A DNA stretch of 30,746 bases from a virus. Location of the stretch: IMG/VR virus record IMGVR_UViG_3300029448_000085, positions 1-30,746 of that record; one strand, written 5' to 3'. Shown here one piece after another: positions 1-8,381 of the stretch. The notes under the pieces were generated by a model, which was not told the DNA's origin, made no database searches, and saw only the letters and a list, made by a program, of their open reading frames with translations. A program made the translations under genes and the position numbers. Position 1 is the stretch's first letter. Each line of letters starts with the position of its first letter.

Positions 1-460
1 TATCTGCAATCATTTGAAAACCACCTATTGTATTTAATTGTTTTAAAACTCCAGCACCTATAAATGTTCTGCCCTCTGTTCCGCTCATACCACCGCTTTC
101 AAATGAGTAAAAAGTATAGGCATAGTTATATGGATTAAAAACATAAGCAACTGTTCCTAATCCTAAATCTGAATTAGATTGTCCTAAGCCTGTTGTAAAT
201 TTTGTGTCATCAGTATCTAATACTTCGTTAGCTCCACTTGACCTAAGTCTAGCAAAACCATAAGCGTACTCCGTTCCGCTTACCGCTGAACTACTTGTGT
301 TAAGAAATCTTAAACTTAAATCATTGCTGCTTGTATCTGTAACGGTATTTGAAACCATAATTTTATAAATATCATAATCAGCAGTAAATACATCTTGAAT
401 ATTTACCGTTGAAACCGAGCTTGTAACATTTGTTTCATTAAGAAGTCTTAGGTTACTCAT
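1..460 (-). CDS. Tail-fibre-like structural protein, C-terminus cut by window edge
   Basis: The frame opens with ATG at 460 and stays open to base 1, giving at least 153 codons; the 3' end lies outside the window. The protein begins MSNLRLLNETNVTSSVSTV and continues with short beta-type stretches rich in Ser, Thr, Asn and Tyr, for example DYDIYKIMVSN and LSLRFLNTSSSAVSG. This layout is typical of beta-sandwich fibre or fibre-associated proteins of marine phages, and the YDI-(Y/H) segment recurs in the upstream neighbour, suggesting tandem paralogues. Its ATG overlaps the stop of that neighbour in an ATGA junction, so it is probably translated by reinitiation. The fibre role is inferred from fold style and position at the distal end of the virion operon; no receptor-binding or enzymatic motif is visible. 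Confidence 0.7.
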   Translation of the reverse strand, partial: MSNLRLLNETNVTSSVSTVNIQDVFTADYDIYKIMVSNTVTDTSSNDLSLRFLNTSSSAVSGTEYAYGFARLRSSGANEVLDTDDTKFTTGLGQSNSDLGLGTVAYVFNPYNYAYTFYSFESGGMSGTEGRTFIGAGVLKQLNTIGGFQMIAD

Positions 461-1083
461 ATTTGTTTAATTCCAAAAACTTTATAATATCCTGTAAGAG
501 TTCCAGTGTTTGGGTAAAATCTAATTGCATTTATTGTATCTTTTGCTGGTCTAACTCCACCACCATACTCCATTTTAAATTCTCCCGCGTCGCCACTTTT
601 TGAAAAAAAACTTTGACCTGTATAATAACTATATTGATTTGCATTGCCTAAATTATATAAATATCCCTCTGCGGTAAAACCAACATTTGTATCAGCACTA
701 GAACCAATTTGTATTCCATATAAATCTGTATTTGTTTGAGTTCCGTCGCCAGATGAAGTTTCAATATATTGTTTATAGTATCTAAAATCGTCTGTTATGT
801 ATGAACTACCGCCGTCAGTACTCATATCTAAAAATACTGTACAATCTTGATGAGCGCCTGTTAAAACTAAACTAAAAAAATGAATATCATAAACGCTTTC
901 TTTTAATGTAGTTATCGTAATAGAGCTACTAGATGAAAAACTATTAGCAATTATTAATTCTAAACTACCGCCAAGAAATCCTTGACTTTTTAAATTTAGG
1001 ACATCACTAACTGATAGAACTCCTGCGTTCTTTTTCTGTTGTTTAATACTTGAAGAAGTATCGCCTATATATCCATACGACAT
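457..1083 (-). CDS. Tail-fibre-like structural protein, 208 aa
   Basis: A 208-aa beta-rich protein with few charged residues and no signal peptide or membrane segment. Residues ~60-100 contain ESVYDIHFF and a following strand pattern that matches the start of the next gene downstream, so the two look like diverged copies. The C-terminus (DTINAIRFYPNTGTLTGYYK then VFGI) is a pattern I associate from memory with the end of many marine phage fibre or appendage proteins. The start is set by AAAGGAG six bases before the ATG. The gene uses more GCG, CGC, CGG and CCG triplets than the structural genes upstream of it. A fibre or appendage role is likely, but the ligand is unknown. Confidence 0.7.
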   Translation of the reverse strand: MSYGYIGDTSSSIKQQKKNAGVLSVSDVLNLKSQGFLGGSLELIIANSFSSSSSITITTLKESVYDIHFFSLVLTGAHQDCTVFLDMSTDGGSSYITDDFRYYKQYIETSSGDGTQTNTDLYGIQIGSSADTNVGFTAEGYLYNLGNANQYSYYTGQSFFSKSGDAGEFKMEYGGGVRPAKDTINAIRFYPNTGTLTGYYKVFGIKQI

Positions 1084-1094
1084 GGCTTACTCCT

Positions 1095-1427
1095 TTATGT
1101 TATCTCTAAATAACTTACAAATATTTCTACATCACTTGCTGCTGATGCTAATGCCTGAATTTTATCTCCAGTTTCTAAAACTATTTTAGAAGAACCTGCT
1201 AACTCTAAAGAAGTGTCTGCAGGAACTGACATTGTTTTAGCTATGTATGCTGTAGGTGAACCACCTGTATCAACTACTTGTACATCAACTGTTGCATCAT
1301 TAACTCCGTCTACATTAGTTGCTCTAATAGAAAGAGCAATAGTTTGTGTAGATGCAGCTACTGCAGGAACAATATCTTGATTAGATGTTGTTAATGCTAC
1401 ATGATTTGCTTTAAATGTTTCTGCCAT
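1095..1427 (-). CDS. Small virion structural protein (Ig-like/decoration type), 110 aa
   Basis: This 110-aa protein is nearly all predicted beta strand, with the pattern SIRATNVDG, then VDVQVVD, SVPADTSLEL, and a closing LETGDKIQALASAASDVEI. From memory, small proteins with this VPADTS...LETGDK...ASAASD signature are common in marine phage structural clusters, usually listed as virion proteins without a defined job. It could be a head decoration, neck or fibre-base protein. A Shine-Dalgarno sequence (CGGAGAT) sits four bases upstream of the ATG. It lies between the 65-aa gene and the fibre-like gene in the same leftward operon. No catalytic motif is visible. Confidence 0.75.
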   Translation of the reverse strand: MAETFKANHVALTTSNQDIVPAVAASTQTIALSIRATNVDGVNDATVDVQVVDTGGSPTAYIAKTMSVPADTSLELAGSSKIVLETGDKIQALASAASDVEIFVSYLEIT

Positions 1428-1443
1428 TTATATCTCCGTATTT

Positions 1444-1641
1444 CTATACTCCCATTACTATAGCACGAGCTTGTGTACTTGTACTATTCGTAACAGAAAT
1501 TGCTTGCATTATTAACCTAAATGCTAGTGATGCTCCACCACCAACATCAGGTAATAAATCTATATCTTCATCTATTGGTAATCCACCTATACTATCTATA
1601 AGTAAACCTCCACCTTCTTTAAGCATTATCAGTATACCCAT
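1444..1641 (-). CDS. Small uncharacterised phage protein, 65 aa
   Basis: A 65-aa protein whose ATG shares one base with the stop of the upstream gene (TAATG), which supports it being real and translationally coupled. The middle is acidic and Gly/Ile/Leu-rich (SIGGLPIDEDIDLLPDVGGG), followed by a helix-like segment (SLAFRLIMQAISV). I do not recognise the family. Its position among tail-distal structural genes suggests a small virion component or chaperone for the fibre proteins, but that is inference only. An overlapping frame on the other strand (1415-1717) is treated as a shadow because it has no ribosome site and opposes the operon. Confidence 0.6.
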   Translation of the reverse strand: MGILIMLKEGGGLLIDSIGGLPIDEDIDLLPDVGGGASLAFRLIMQAISVTNSTSTQARAIVMGV

Positions 1642-2162
1642 TATGACAACGCTATTACAAGTCCTAAACTTGCACCTACAGCTTGTGCTGCATTTTGTGC
1701 ATCAACATAAGCTTTAACTGATTGTTGTGAAGGAACTGAGGTAGCACTATTACTAGCCATGTTATCTTCGTCAACAAGTGTTAAGTGTGTTGTTAAAGCA
1801 GCATGTGTATCTACTCTATCATTTACATCTACAAACATTTCAGCTAATACAGCCATACGTACTGTAGTTCCAGATTGATGATTAGGGTCTGAACTTGTAT
1901 GTCTACCTTCTATGTCTCTTGTAATTGTTGTTAATGTTTCATCAGTAGATTGTGTAACTAATACAACTTCTCTAGTACCAGAGTTATCAGGGTCTATTAC
2001 TAAAAAATAATGTGTAGAGCTGTCACCTGAAGATGCACTAATTTTTGTAGTTCCATTTGTTGTAGGTGCAGCAGTTAAAGTTGCAGATGTAGCACTAGAA
2101 GCTAACAATGCAGCTAATGTGCTTTCGTAAAAATTTACTACTTTTGTTTTTCTATCGGCCAT
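1641..2162 (-). CDS. Tail-fibre/appendage-associated structural protein, 173 aa
   Basis: A 173-aa protein. The N-terminal half is Ser/Thr-rich and beta-like and contains REVVLVTQSTDETLTTITRD followed by the IEGRH segment. The C-terminal part carries DEDNMASNSATSVPSQQSVK then AYVDAQ, a signature I recognise from memory in tail-fibre and fibre-adaptor proteins of marine phages, often at the junction to a trimeric shaft. It starts immediately after the stop of the 660-aa gene and ends in a TAATG junction with the 65-aa gene. A fibre-connector role is therefore likely. No receptor-binding domain is present in this short protein, so it may need the downstream fibre-like proteins as distal parts. 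Confidence 0.75.
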   Translation of the reverse strand: MADRKTKVVNFYESTLAALLASSATSATLTAAPTTNGTTKISASSGDSSTHYFLVIDPDNSGTREVVLVTQSTDETLTTITRDIEGRHTSSDPNHQSGTTVRMAVLAEMFVDVNDRVDTHAALTTHLTLVDEDNMASNSATSVPSQQSVKAYVDAQNAAQAVGASLGLVIALS

Positions 2163-4145
2163 TTATCCTCCGAACCTCATAATACCTAATGCTGATATAC
2201 CAACACCATGTATAGATGTTACATCCGTTAAAACTGGTTGTCTAGTACCACGCACTGTAATAATAGCATACAATGTATCACTTCCAACTACATCATTAGA
2301 TTGTATAGGATAAGTTATTCTTTCAACAACTCCTCTTATAATTTCAGATGGTTCAAATAATTCTAATGTTACAGAATCTCCTTCTTTATCACGAAGTGTT
2401 TTATATATAGCATCTCCTAAACCTTTAACTCTTAATGGTTTTCGACCAGGTCTTTCTACTCTATCTGATATATTAATTGGTACTTCAACTACAACTAATT
2501 CAGGCCTTGCTAATGCACGAAATTGTACAGATTTAACTTTAGGAGTATTAGTTCCAGTAGCACTATTAAGTATTACTTTACCTACAATATATCTTGAAAC
2601 TTCTGCAATTTGTTTTTCAACATCTCCAGAACCACCGACTTGTATTACTGCATCTGTATATGATGAATCATCTGGATTATCTAAAGATTCAAATTTTGTA
2701 GAATATTTTAATTCAACGCTAGTATCTGTATCTAATGTAAATGTTGATAATTCTGCACCTACAAATTGTTTTGATTCAGCTGTAAAAAAATCAGCTGCTG
2801 ACATTACTAAATAACCTGTTGAAGCATAAGTAGAACTTTCTTTAAATATATCTACACCTGCTACAGTCATAATAAATTTATCATTTGTATTTGTAATACT
2901 TGTAACAGGACCTGCACCACTCATAGACAAATCTCTAGCTATACCACCTGTTGGTAAATAATATCGCCACAAATTTGTTTCAGTACCAGATTCATTTATT
3001 CCACAATAAACACTATCTCTTGAAGTAAACATAAACTTTGGTGTTGTATCACGCCCTGCAATAACCCATTCTTTTATTAATTGTCTATTAGCTAAAACAT
3101 ATAAATCATCAGCTACAACTAATTCTGCTCTATAAAATCTTCCTACATCTCTTGAAAATTCTTTTGTTCCAAAAAATACTTGACCTTCTGCAGCTGCAAT
3201 AGAATGAACTTGCTCAAAAGGTATATTTGTTTGGCCTTTTAATATATAAGTACCAGCATTATCTTTAACTGAATATATATCTCCATTAGTACATGCTACT
3301 AAAATGACTGCACCAGCATCTACAACTTGAGAAACATGATGTGTATCTTCAAAAGAAAATAATGAATCTGCATTTGCTATATCTCCTGCTGCCCAAGTTT
3401 GATTAAATGGAGTTATAGCCCAAACTCTTTCTAACTCTCCATCATCTGCTGATATTATTAACATACCTTTAGCAAACCATATACCAGTTAATCCAGCTGC
3501 AGATGTTTGAGCTGTAGTTCTAGCGTTCCAAGAACTACCATTCCATTCTAATAATTGTGAAGCACTTGTACCATTAGCTGTAGTTGCAAATACTCTATTA
3601 CCTACAGATGTAATTCCTGTAAAATTATGTGTAGCACCTGTAGTTTCTGCAGCCCATGTGTCACCATTATTTGTTGATTTATATAAAGCAGTTGCATCTG
3701 TTACCCATAAATGTCCATTAGTAGTTTGTGTCATATAATTATTAGAACCAGAAAATGTAGTGCTAGAACCTTTTACATTTTTATCTTCAGTTGTATAAAG
3801 TAAATGTATATTGTATGATGTTTCATCATCACCGTGAAATACATCTATATTTTTACTATCCCAAAATCTATGAACATCATCTGGTTGTGCATCTAATCTA
3901 TGTGCAGTATCTAATCCTTGACCTGCTTTAAAATTATTTCTTGAATATATACGTCCTAAATTAGATGTAAAATCTTCTGGATTTTGTTTAACATTTATAC
4001 TTTGTTGTTGATTAACATCTGATGATTGTATTGTTAAAGGTCTTTCAGTAGATACAGCTGTTCTTAAAAATATATCATCTAATTGAACATCATATCCATA
4101 TCTTTTTGGATTTGTAATGTGTGAAGTATTAGCAACTCTTGGCAT
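2163..4145 (-). CDS. Large tail protein, probable nozzle/tail-tube component with propeller-like repeats
   Basis: A 660-aa protein with no signal peptide or membrane helix. Residues ~120-340 hold repeated blade-like units (LWVTDATALYKSTNNGDTW, NRVFATTANG, LLEWNGSSWNART, GLTGIWFAKGMLIISADDG), each a short beta hairpin with Trp and Gly, which suggests a beta-propeller. The flanking N- and C-terminal thirds are also beta-rich. T7-like nozzle proteins contain a propeller inside a tubular beta protein, and the position directly after the connector gene fits that role. I infer a nozzle or tail-hub function; no sequence signature proves it. The ATG overlaps the connector stop in TAATG, indicating stoichiometric coupled synthesis. 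Confidence 0.65.
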   Translation of the reverse strand: MPRVANTSHITNPKRYGYDVQLDDIFLRTAVSTERPLTIQSSDVNQQQSINVKQNPEDFTSNLGRIYSRNNFKAGQGLDTAHRLDAQPDDVHRFWDSKNIDVFHGDDETSYNIHLLYTTEDKNVKGSSTTFSGSNNYMTQTTNGHLWVTDATALYKSTNNGDTWAAETTGATHNFTGITSVGNRVFATTANGTSASQLLEWNGSSWNARTTAQTSAAGLTGIWFAKGMLIISADDGELERVWAITPFNQTWAAGDIANADSLFSFEDTHHVSQVVDAGAVILVACTNGDIYSVKDNAGTYILKGQTNIPFEQVHSIAAAEGQVFFGTKEFSRDVGRFYRAELVVADDLYVLANRQLIKEWVIAGRDTTPKFMFTSRDSVYCGINESGTETNLWRYYLPTGGIARDLSMSGAGPVTSITNTNDKFIMTVAGVDIFKESSTYASTGYLVMSAADFFTAESKQFVGAELSTFTLDTDTSVELKYSTKFESLDNPDDSSYTDAVIQVGGSGDVEKQIAEVSRYIVGKVILNSATGTNTPKVKSVQFRALARPELVVVEVPINISDRVERPGRKPLRVKGLGDAIYKTLRDKEGDSVTLELFEPSEIIRGVVERITYPIQSNDVVGSDTLYAIITVRGTRQPVLTDVTSIHGVGISALGIMRFGG

Positions 4146-5152
4146 TAGGTTGGATAATTCACACCATGCATTAACACAGCTTCTGGATATTTACTTCTTA
4201 AATTACTTCTTGCTTGTTGTATTAATAATTGTTGATATCTTAATAAACTACCACTAATACTATTTGAACTACCAACTGGATATGCTGCAGCTTGTAATTG
4301 TTCTGTTATATAAGAAGCATTGACTAAATTAATATCTTTTCCTGATACTAATTGTGCAGCAACTCCTGTCATAATAATTGGTTCATATTCTTCTTCTAAT
4401 CCTACAGTAGTTAAAGTAGATGATTCTGCAGTTGGAGCTACAAATTTCTTTTTAAAAGTTACATAAACTGTATGACCTGAATCAATACCATAAAATTGTA
4501 ATGCATGTACTACATCTGGGCCTGTTGTGTACGTTTTTGTTCTTGATACTCCGCCATCATCTGTATAAGTAAATGGATTAGGTAAATCTAATAATTCAAC
4601 AGCTACTGGTTTATAAGTTAAACCTGTTTGGTCTGACCCTGTTGACCAGTCAGTATATTGCGATACTGCTTTAATTGGAGATACCATGTAATTATAACTA
4701 TCTACATTACTACCATATGTTCCAAGTAATCTATATCCTGTTCCAGATGTAAGAGTTAATGTTTCTACTGCGTATAATGTAGGAAATAAATTTTTAATTT
4801 GGTCTGATACAGCTTCAAATACATTTTTACGTGGAAAACTTGGTGTTATTTTAATTAAATCATTAGCACTATGTGCAATTGCTGTTGTTCCTCTAGCACC
4901 TCTTTGTACTGTTATTTCATTAGTAACAGTATTTAAAGCTGTAGAAAACATTAATTCTTGGCCTATTTCTATAATAATGCCAGCGTCTAAAGAATCTTCT
5001 TCTTCAACTGAAAACATACTTCCTGCATAACCAATGGTAGTTGCAGAATCTGATATAGCTCCAGTTAAATATGAATAACTTTCAACGCTATCAACTGGTT
5101 CTAAATATTCTCTATATATCCTATCAACTAGGTCACCAACAGTTGTACTCAT
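4145..5152 (-). CDS. Head-tail connector / neck protein
   Basis: A 335-aa protein that opens MSTTVGDLVDRIYREYLEP. A segment at ~85-110 has the pattern VQRGARGTTAIAHSANDLIK, and the helical C-terminus (SLLRYQQLLIQQARSNLRSK) ends with a Tyr-Pro-rich tail. The combination of an amphipathic N-terminal helix, a central beta domain with an RGxxGTT...H loop and a C-terminal helix is what I recall for neck or adaptor proteins of podovirus-like marine phages, analogous in place to T7 tail tube A. It lies between the capsid cluster and the long tail protein, as expected for a protein docking under the portal. The exact family name is not certain from sequence alone. Confidence 0.7.
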   Translation of the reverse strand: MSTTVGDLVDRIYREYLEPVDSVESYSYLTGAISDSATTIGYAGSMFSVEEEDSLDAGIIIEIGQELMFSTALNTVTNEITVQRGARGTTAIAHSANDLIKITPSFPRKNVFEAVSDQIKNLFPTLYAVETLTLTSGTGYRLLGTYGSNVDSYNYMVSPIKAVSQYTDWSTGSDQTGLTYKPVAVELLDLPNPFTYTDDGGVSRTKTYTTGPDVVHALQFYGIDSGHTVYVTFKKKFVAPTAESSTLTTVGLEEEYEPIIMTGVAAQLVSGKDINLVNASYITEQLQAAAYPVGSSNSISGSLLRYQQLLIQQARSNLRSKYPEAVLMHGVNYPT

Positions 5153-5159
5153 TGGTTAC

Positions 5160-5489
5160 CTAACTTCTTCTTAAATATACTTCTATTGTTCTGTCAGCTG
5201 CTTCAGTACCATCAGATGTTATTCTTAAATATCCGTTACTTGCAAAAGCCCAACCTGAAGGGTCAAGTCTTATAAGGTCACCAGCTGATACTGTATAACT
5301 TGTATCACTTCCATCTGTTTCTTTAACATCTGACCAAGCGGAATTATCTAATGAATGGTCGAATGTAATATTAGAACCTGTCATTGCTGCAGGAAATTTA
5401 ATACCACATAACAATAATCCATCAGTTTGAAAACTTGTTGAATTACTTGCGTCTGCTGATATATCTATTACAACACTTTTTACTTTCAT
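5160..5489 (-). CDS. Small beta-rich structural protein, 109 aa
   Basis: A 109-aa protein beginning MKVKSVVIDISADASNSTSF, then several predicted strands (GIKFPAAMTGSNITFDHSLD, GDLIRLDPSGWAF, GYLRITSDG) and a basic end (VYLRRS). Similar small beta-sandwich proteins beside capsid genes often decorate heads or form neck parts; I have no named family to offer. It is the first gene after the terminator that follows the capsid gene and has its own strong ribosome site (GAGGAAAG directly before ATG). It may therefore be made at a different level from the capsid protein. No cysteines beyond one, no membrane segment and no catalytic motif. Confidence 0.7.
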   Translation of the reverse strand: MKVKSVVIDISADASNSTSFQTDGLLLCGIKFPAAMTGSNITFDHSLDNSAWSDVKETDGSDTSYTVSAGDLIRLDPSGWAFASNGYLRITSDGTEAADRTIEVYLRRS

Positions 5490-5510
5490 ACTTTCCTCAC
5501 TATAGCAGAA

Positions 5511-5539
5511 GAAAAGGGTGAGAGGTGGATTCCCACCCT
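5511..5539 (-). terminator. Rho-independent terminator after the capsid gene
   Basis: Read on the minus strand, AGGGTG (5539-5534) pairs with CACCCT (5520-5515), and the RNA then runs into TTTTCTTC. A second pairing, GGTGG with CCACC around an ATTC loop, is possible inside it. The site lies 15-40 bases past the capsid stop. It probably raises capsid mRNA relative to the connector and tail genes, with partial read-through. Confidence 0.7.
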
Positions 5540-5553
5540 AATCTTCAAATTTG

Positions 5554-6681
5554 TTAGTCTTTTACTTTAGCTATCTTCAAATGGACTGAAGGAGGACCGA
5601 AGTCGTATCCCATTTCCATGTAGATTGCTTTTCCAACTCTTGCATAATCATCTTGGTCTAAGTCTCTTACGAACACTGTTCCATATCCTGGGATATTTGT
5701 GAACACTGGTTGTATGAAAGCAAAGTCTAAGATAAATGCAGTGTTGCCAGGCATGATATTAGGGTCAATAACCATCATTCCGATTGCTCCGAATGGGGTT
5801 ACGATTGTATCAACATCAATACCAGCAATGTTTCTATCTCTAGGTACAATTGTTCCTAAAGTTCCTGACAATGAGTTATTTACTAACTCTTTGTTTAGGT
5901 CCAACAACATTTGCGGTGATATGCATAGAACTGGTTGAATCATAGGTGCGTGTGCATCATACAGTCTCTTTAAAGAACCTGCAATAGCATCCCAAGAAAG
6001 AACTTGGTTTGTACCTGTAGACCCGTTACCTGTTGTACCGTTCCAATAAATGTTACCTGCTGTTGCTACTGGAGCTACAGTGTTGTCAGAGTTAGCATTT
6101 AAGGAAGTGTATTCTGAAATACCACGCATTTCTCTAGTACCTGCACCTGGTGTTGTATTAGCACCATCTGCGAATGTACCATTGAATGCGAACCATTCTA
6201 CTTCTCTAGCCACTTTTTCGAGTGCTAAAGACATTTGCTCTGAAAACTCATCAACAATTGGGTTACCGCCAGCAAGACCTAATTTGTCTGCAGCTGTAAC
6301 TGTTCCGTCACCATCAGATGAAGCAGCAATATTTGCTGATAAATCAAATGGATTTTGATGTTGGTAAGTTGCCATAGCTGTGTAGGTCATCTTTACACCT
6401 TTATGGAAGACTTGTGTCACACCTGTGTAAGCAACTCTATCTCTTCCAAGATATTCTGTTGGTTGCGCACCTTCTTGGCCTTTAGTAGGCTCAGAAGAAA
6501 CTGTGTGACCATCAGCAGCTTGGATTTGCCAGAAAGTAGATTGTAAAACCTTACCTCCGTTTAATCCTCCTGTTGCTGATAAGAAAGGAGTACGTTGACC
6601 ACCTACACGGAATAACTCACCAGAAAAGTTATTTATCTTCTGGGAGTAAATTGAATTATTTGTCAAACTAATGTTTGCCAT
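5554..6681 (-). CDS. Major capsid protein, SU10-like (HK97 fold)
   Basis: A 375-aa protein that matches from memory the SU10-type major head protein family: an N-terminal arm with RTPFLSATGG, a stretch with FWQIQAADGHTVSSEPTKGQ and GRDRVAYTGVTQVFHKGVKM, a helix (EFSEQMSLALEKVAREVEWF) typical of the HK97 spine helix, and a C-terminal domain with RDLDQDDYARVGKAIYMEMG ahead of KIAKVKD. The scaffold gene lies just upstream and a terminator directly follows, as usual for capsid genes. The ribosome site GGAGGT five bases before the ATG is among the best in the window. G and C at third codon positions are more frequent here than in neighbouring genes, consistent with codon adaptation for high expression. 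Confidence 0.9.
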   Translation of the reverse strand: MANISLTNNSIYSQKINNFSGELFRVGGQRTPFLSATGGLNGGKVLQSTFWQIQAADGHTVSSEPTKGQEGAQPTEYLGRDRVAYTGVTQVFHKGVKMTYTAMATYQHQNPFDLSANIAASSDGDGTVTAADKLGLAGGNPIVDEFSEQMSLALEKVAREVEWFAFNGTFADGANTTPGAGTREMRGISEYTSLNANSDNTVAPVATAGNIYWNGTTGNGSTGTNQVLSWDAIAGSLKRLYDAHAPMIQPVLCISPQMLLDLNKELVNNSLSGTLGTIVPRDRNIAGIDVDTIVTPFGAIGMMVIDPNIMPGNTAFILDFAFIQPVFTNIPGYGTVFVRDLDQDDYARVGKAIYMEMGYDFGPPSVHLKIAKVKD

Positions 6682-6715
6682 TAATTACCTCCGTATTTAA
6701 CTATTTAACTTGTAC

Positions 6716-7183
6716 TTAATTTTTAGAGTTCTTTTCGTTTTCTATTAAGTTTAATTTTGCTCTAATAGAATCTTTTGGAGACCCTTTAGCAATTATCTCA
6801 CTTAATTGAGTAAGAACATCTGTTGGTACGTCACTTGTAGAATTTGCATCAAGTGCAGCTACTCTGGACCGAGCATCATCCTGAACAACAGGAGCAACTT
6901 CTGGTTGTGGTTCACCCTGAACTTGGCCTTTTGCCTCATAACCATACTCTTCCTTAGCAAACTGTGAGATAGACTCTGTATTTATTGGTCCATCATACAC
7001 TTGTTTTAACGCTTTACCGAAACCTTTGTCAGTAGATAATCCTATATCTTTGAATACTGAATCAATTTCTTTTTCTTTAAAAGAAGCTAATTCTGCTTCA
7101 AGTTTTTTAATAGATTCATCTTTTCTATCAATTGTTTCTCTCATGTGTTTAACACCATTATCTGGTGCTTCAAATTCACTCAT
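6716..7183 (-). CDS. Capsid scaffolding protein
   Basis: A 155-aa, highly charged protein with no cysteines. Residues ~10-45 form a predicted coiled coil (HMRETIDRKDESIKKLEAEL). A middle section rich in Gln, Pro and Val follows (QVQGEPQPEVAPVVQDDAR), and a helical, basic C-terminus ends the protein. Short length, N-terminal coiled coil and a basic C-terminal helix that can dock on the capsid protein are the usual scaffold features. The gene directly precedes the capsid gene, 34 bases away. It has a strong Shine-Dalgarno (GGAGGT) and is the first gene after a 207-bp leader, so scaffold and capsid may form a separately promoted late unit. No protease motif is seen, so there is no evidence of a fused maturation protease. 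Confidence 0.85.
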   Translation of the reverse strand: MSEFEAPDNGVKHMRETIDRKDESIKKLEAELASFKEKEIDSVFKDIGLSTDKGFGKALKQVYDGPINTESISQFAKEEYGYEAKGQVQGEPQPEVAPVVQDDARSRVAALDANSTSDVPTDVLTQLSEIIAKGSPKDSIRAKLNLIENEKNSKN

Positions 7184-7390
7184 TTAGTACCTCCACTATG
7201 TGTTTACCTTACAAACAAAACCATAGGAATTTTGTTGCGGTGCTACCTTACCACTTGACTTACGCTCTGGTAGCAAAAAGCTATAAGTCCATTACTCTGC
7301 GATTTAAGTACAAGCTTTCTACGCAGGCATTGAAAGCCGAATGCAGGTCAATTGTCAGCGGACCACGCAACGCTTAATATATATTATACA
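7184..7390 (-). other. Non-coding, structured leader before the scaffold-capsid unit
   Basis: This 207-bp spacer is unusual in an operon whose genes mostly overlap. On the minus strand it holds TATAAT (7388-7383), which could be a -10 box although no good -35 is visible. Several perfect stems follow: GCTTTC/GAAAGC, GCATT/AATGC, GCTACC/GGTAGC and AACAAAA/TTTTGTT (the last at 7235-7213). I see no convincing ORF; a 70-codon frame on the plus strand lacks a ribosome site and opposes the operon. It may be a late promoter plus leader, or a small RNA. Confidence 0.5.
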
Positions 7391-7409
7391 CTAATCTGCT
7401 ATAAGTCCA
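7280..7409. repeat. Direct repeat pair of 12 bp flanking a 106-bp segment
   Basis: GCTATAAGTCCA occurs at 7280-7291 and again at 7398-7409, with the next bases also similar (TTA versus GTA). The right copy lies inside the last codons of the 329-aa gene and the left copy in the spacer. The segment between them contains much of the hairpin structure of the leader. The layout resembles an inserted element with a target duplication, or a tandem duplication that decayed. Confidence 0.5.
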
Positions 7410-8380
7410 GTAACTTCGTCACCTTTTTTTGCAGCCCCTAATTGTATACCACTTCTAGCAGCTATTTCTGCTTCTGTTCTAGCAATTCTTTTACGTGATA
7501 TAACATCACCTAATGCAGCTTCTTCTAATGTTTCTATACCTAATTCTCTACCAACACCAGCAGCTCTATTAATAAAATCAGAACCTTGTGCATATAATCC
7601 TTTAGCCATTTCTTGTGTTAATCCACGTTTTCTAAGTTCTGCAAACCTTGCAAATGAAGTACTAAATCCTCTTGTTGAAGCTTCTGCTTGTAATTGTAAT
7701 GTTTGTATTTCACCTTTTAATAATTTGTCTTCTATTTCTGGTTTTATTAAAGCAGCAAATATAGTTCCACTGTCTGACTCAATACCATATCTATCTCTAA
7801 ATAATTTTTCTACTTCAGGTATTTGGTCTTTAACACCATCGTATACTAAATTAATTCTGTCTTGAAATTCAATAGCAGATACTTCATCGGTAATTAATTT
7901 TTTAAAATCTTCTTCAAATTCTGCAGTATCACCAATACCTACTTCACCTAATGTTTCTCTATAAGAAGCTAAAGTAGATAATGATTCTAATTCAGTCATA
8001 ATTAAAGTATTATCTTCTCTTAATAAATAATCAAAATTTTTTTTCCAAGCACCAGTATTTCTTACTGCTACTGAAGCTTGTTGTGCATTTCCATATTTAA
8101 CCCATGCATTAGCAAACTCTTTAGTAACTTCTTCTGGAAAAAAACTAAATAAATCTTGTGCCATAGATATGCCTTTGTCATAGCTATATCCAGTTTGTGA
8201 AGAATTAGAAGCACCGCCAAATGTAGGACTTAAACTCCAACCATCAGCTAATTTTCTTGTTAATTCTGATACTCCTTGGTCTTTTTCTCTAATACCTTCT
8301 TGTGCAGTAGATACAGCACCATCTTTATAAATAGTTACTTGATTATTATCTGTACCGTCTACAAAATCTAAAGCTGCCAT
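7391..8380 (-). CDS. Probable internal virion protein, 329 aa
   Basis: A mostly helical 329-aa protein. It has a less ordered N-terminal 50 residues and then long helices, including LREDNTLIMTELESLSTLAS, EFQDRINLVYDGVKDQIPEV, EKLFRDRYGI and FARFAELRKRGLTQEMAKGL. From memory, the segment FARFAELRKRG...QGSDFINRAAGVGREL recurs in uncharacterised structural proteins of marine phages with short tails. It sits last in a run of four large helical genes between portal and scaffold, where podovirus-like phages carry ejection (internal core) proteins. I infer ejection or core function; no lysozyme motif is present. The upstream gene ends one base before its ATG. Confidence 0.6.
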   Translation of the reverse strand: MAALDFVDGTDNNQVTIYKDGAVSTAQEGIREKDQGVSELTRKLADGWSLSPTFGGASNSSQTGYSYDKGISMAQDLFSFFPEEVTKEFANAWVKYGNAQQASVAVRNTGAWKKNFDYLLREDNTLIMTELESLSTLASYRETLGEVGIGDTAEFEEDFKKLITDEVSAIEFQDRINLVYDGVKDQIPEVEKLFRDRYGIESDSGTIFAALIKPEIEDKLLKGEIQTLQLQAEASTRGFSTSFARFAELRKRGLTQEMAKGLYAQGSDFINRAAGVGRELGIETLEEAALGDVISRKRIARTEAEIAARSGIQLGAAKKGDEVTGLIAD

Positions 8381-8381
8381 A

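Noticed and set aside
1415-1717. 100-codon plus-strand frame across the small tail genes
   Set aside because: It opposes the operon, lacks a ribosome site and exists because the minus-strand genes have few plus-strand stops.
7281-7366. Similarity between the 7280 spacer and the 25117 RNA (CTATAAGT and GCGGACCAC in both)
   Set aside because: The shared words are short, differently spaced, and lie on the non-transcribed strand in the 7280 spacer; chance is sufficient.
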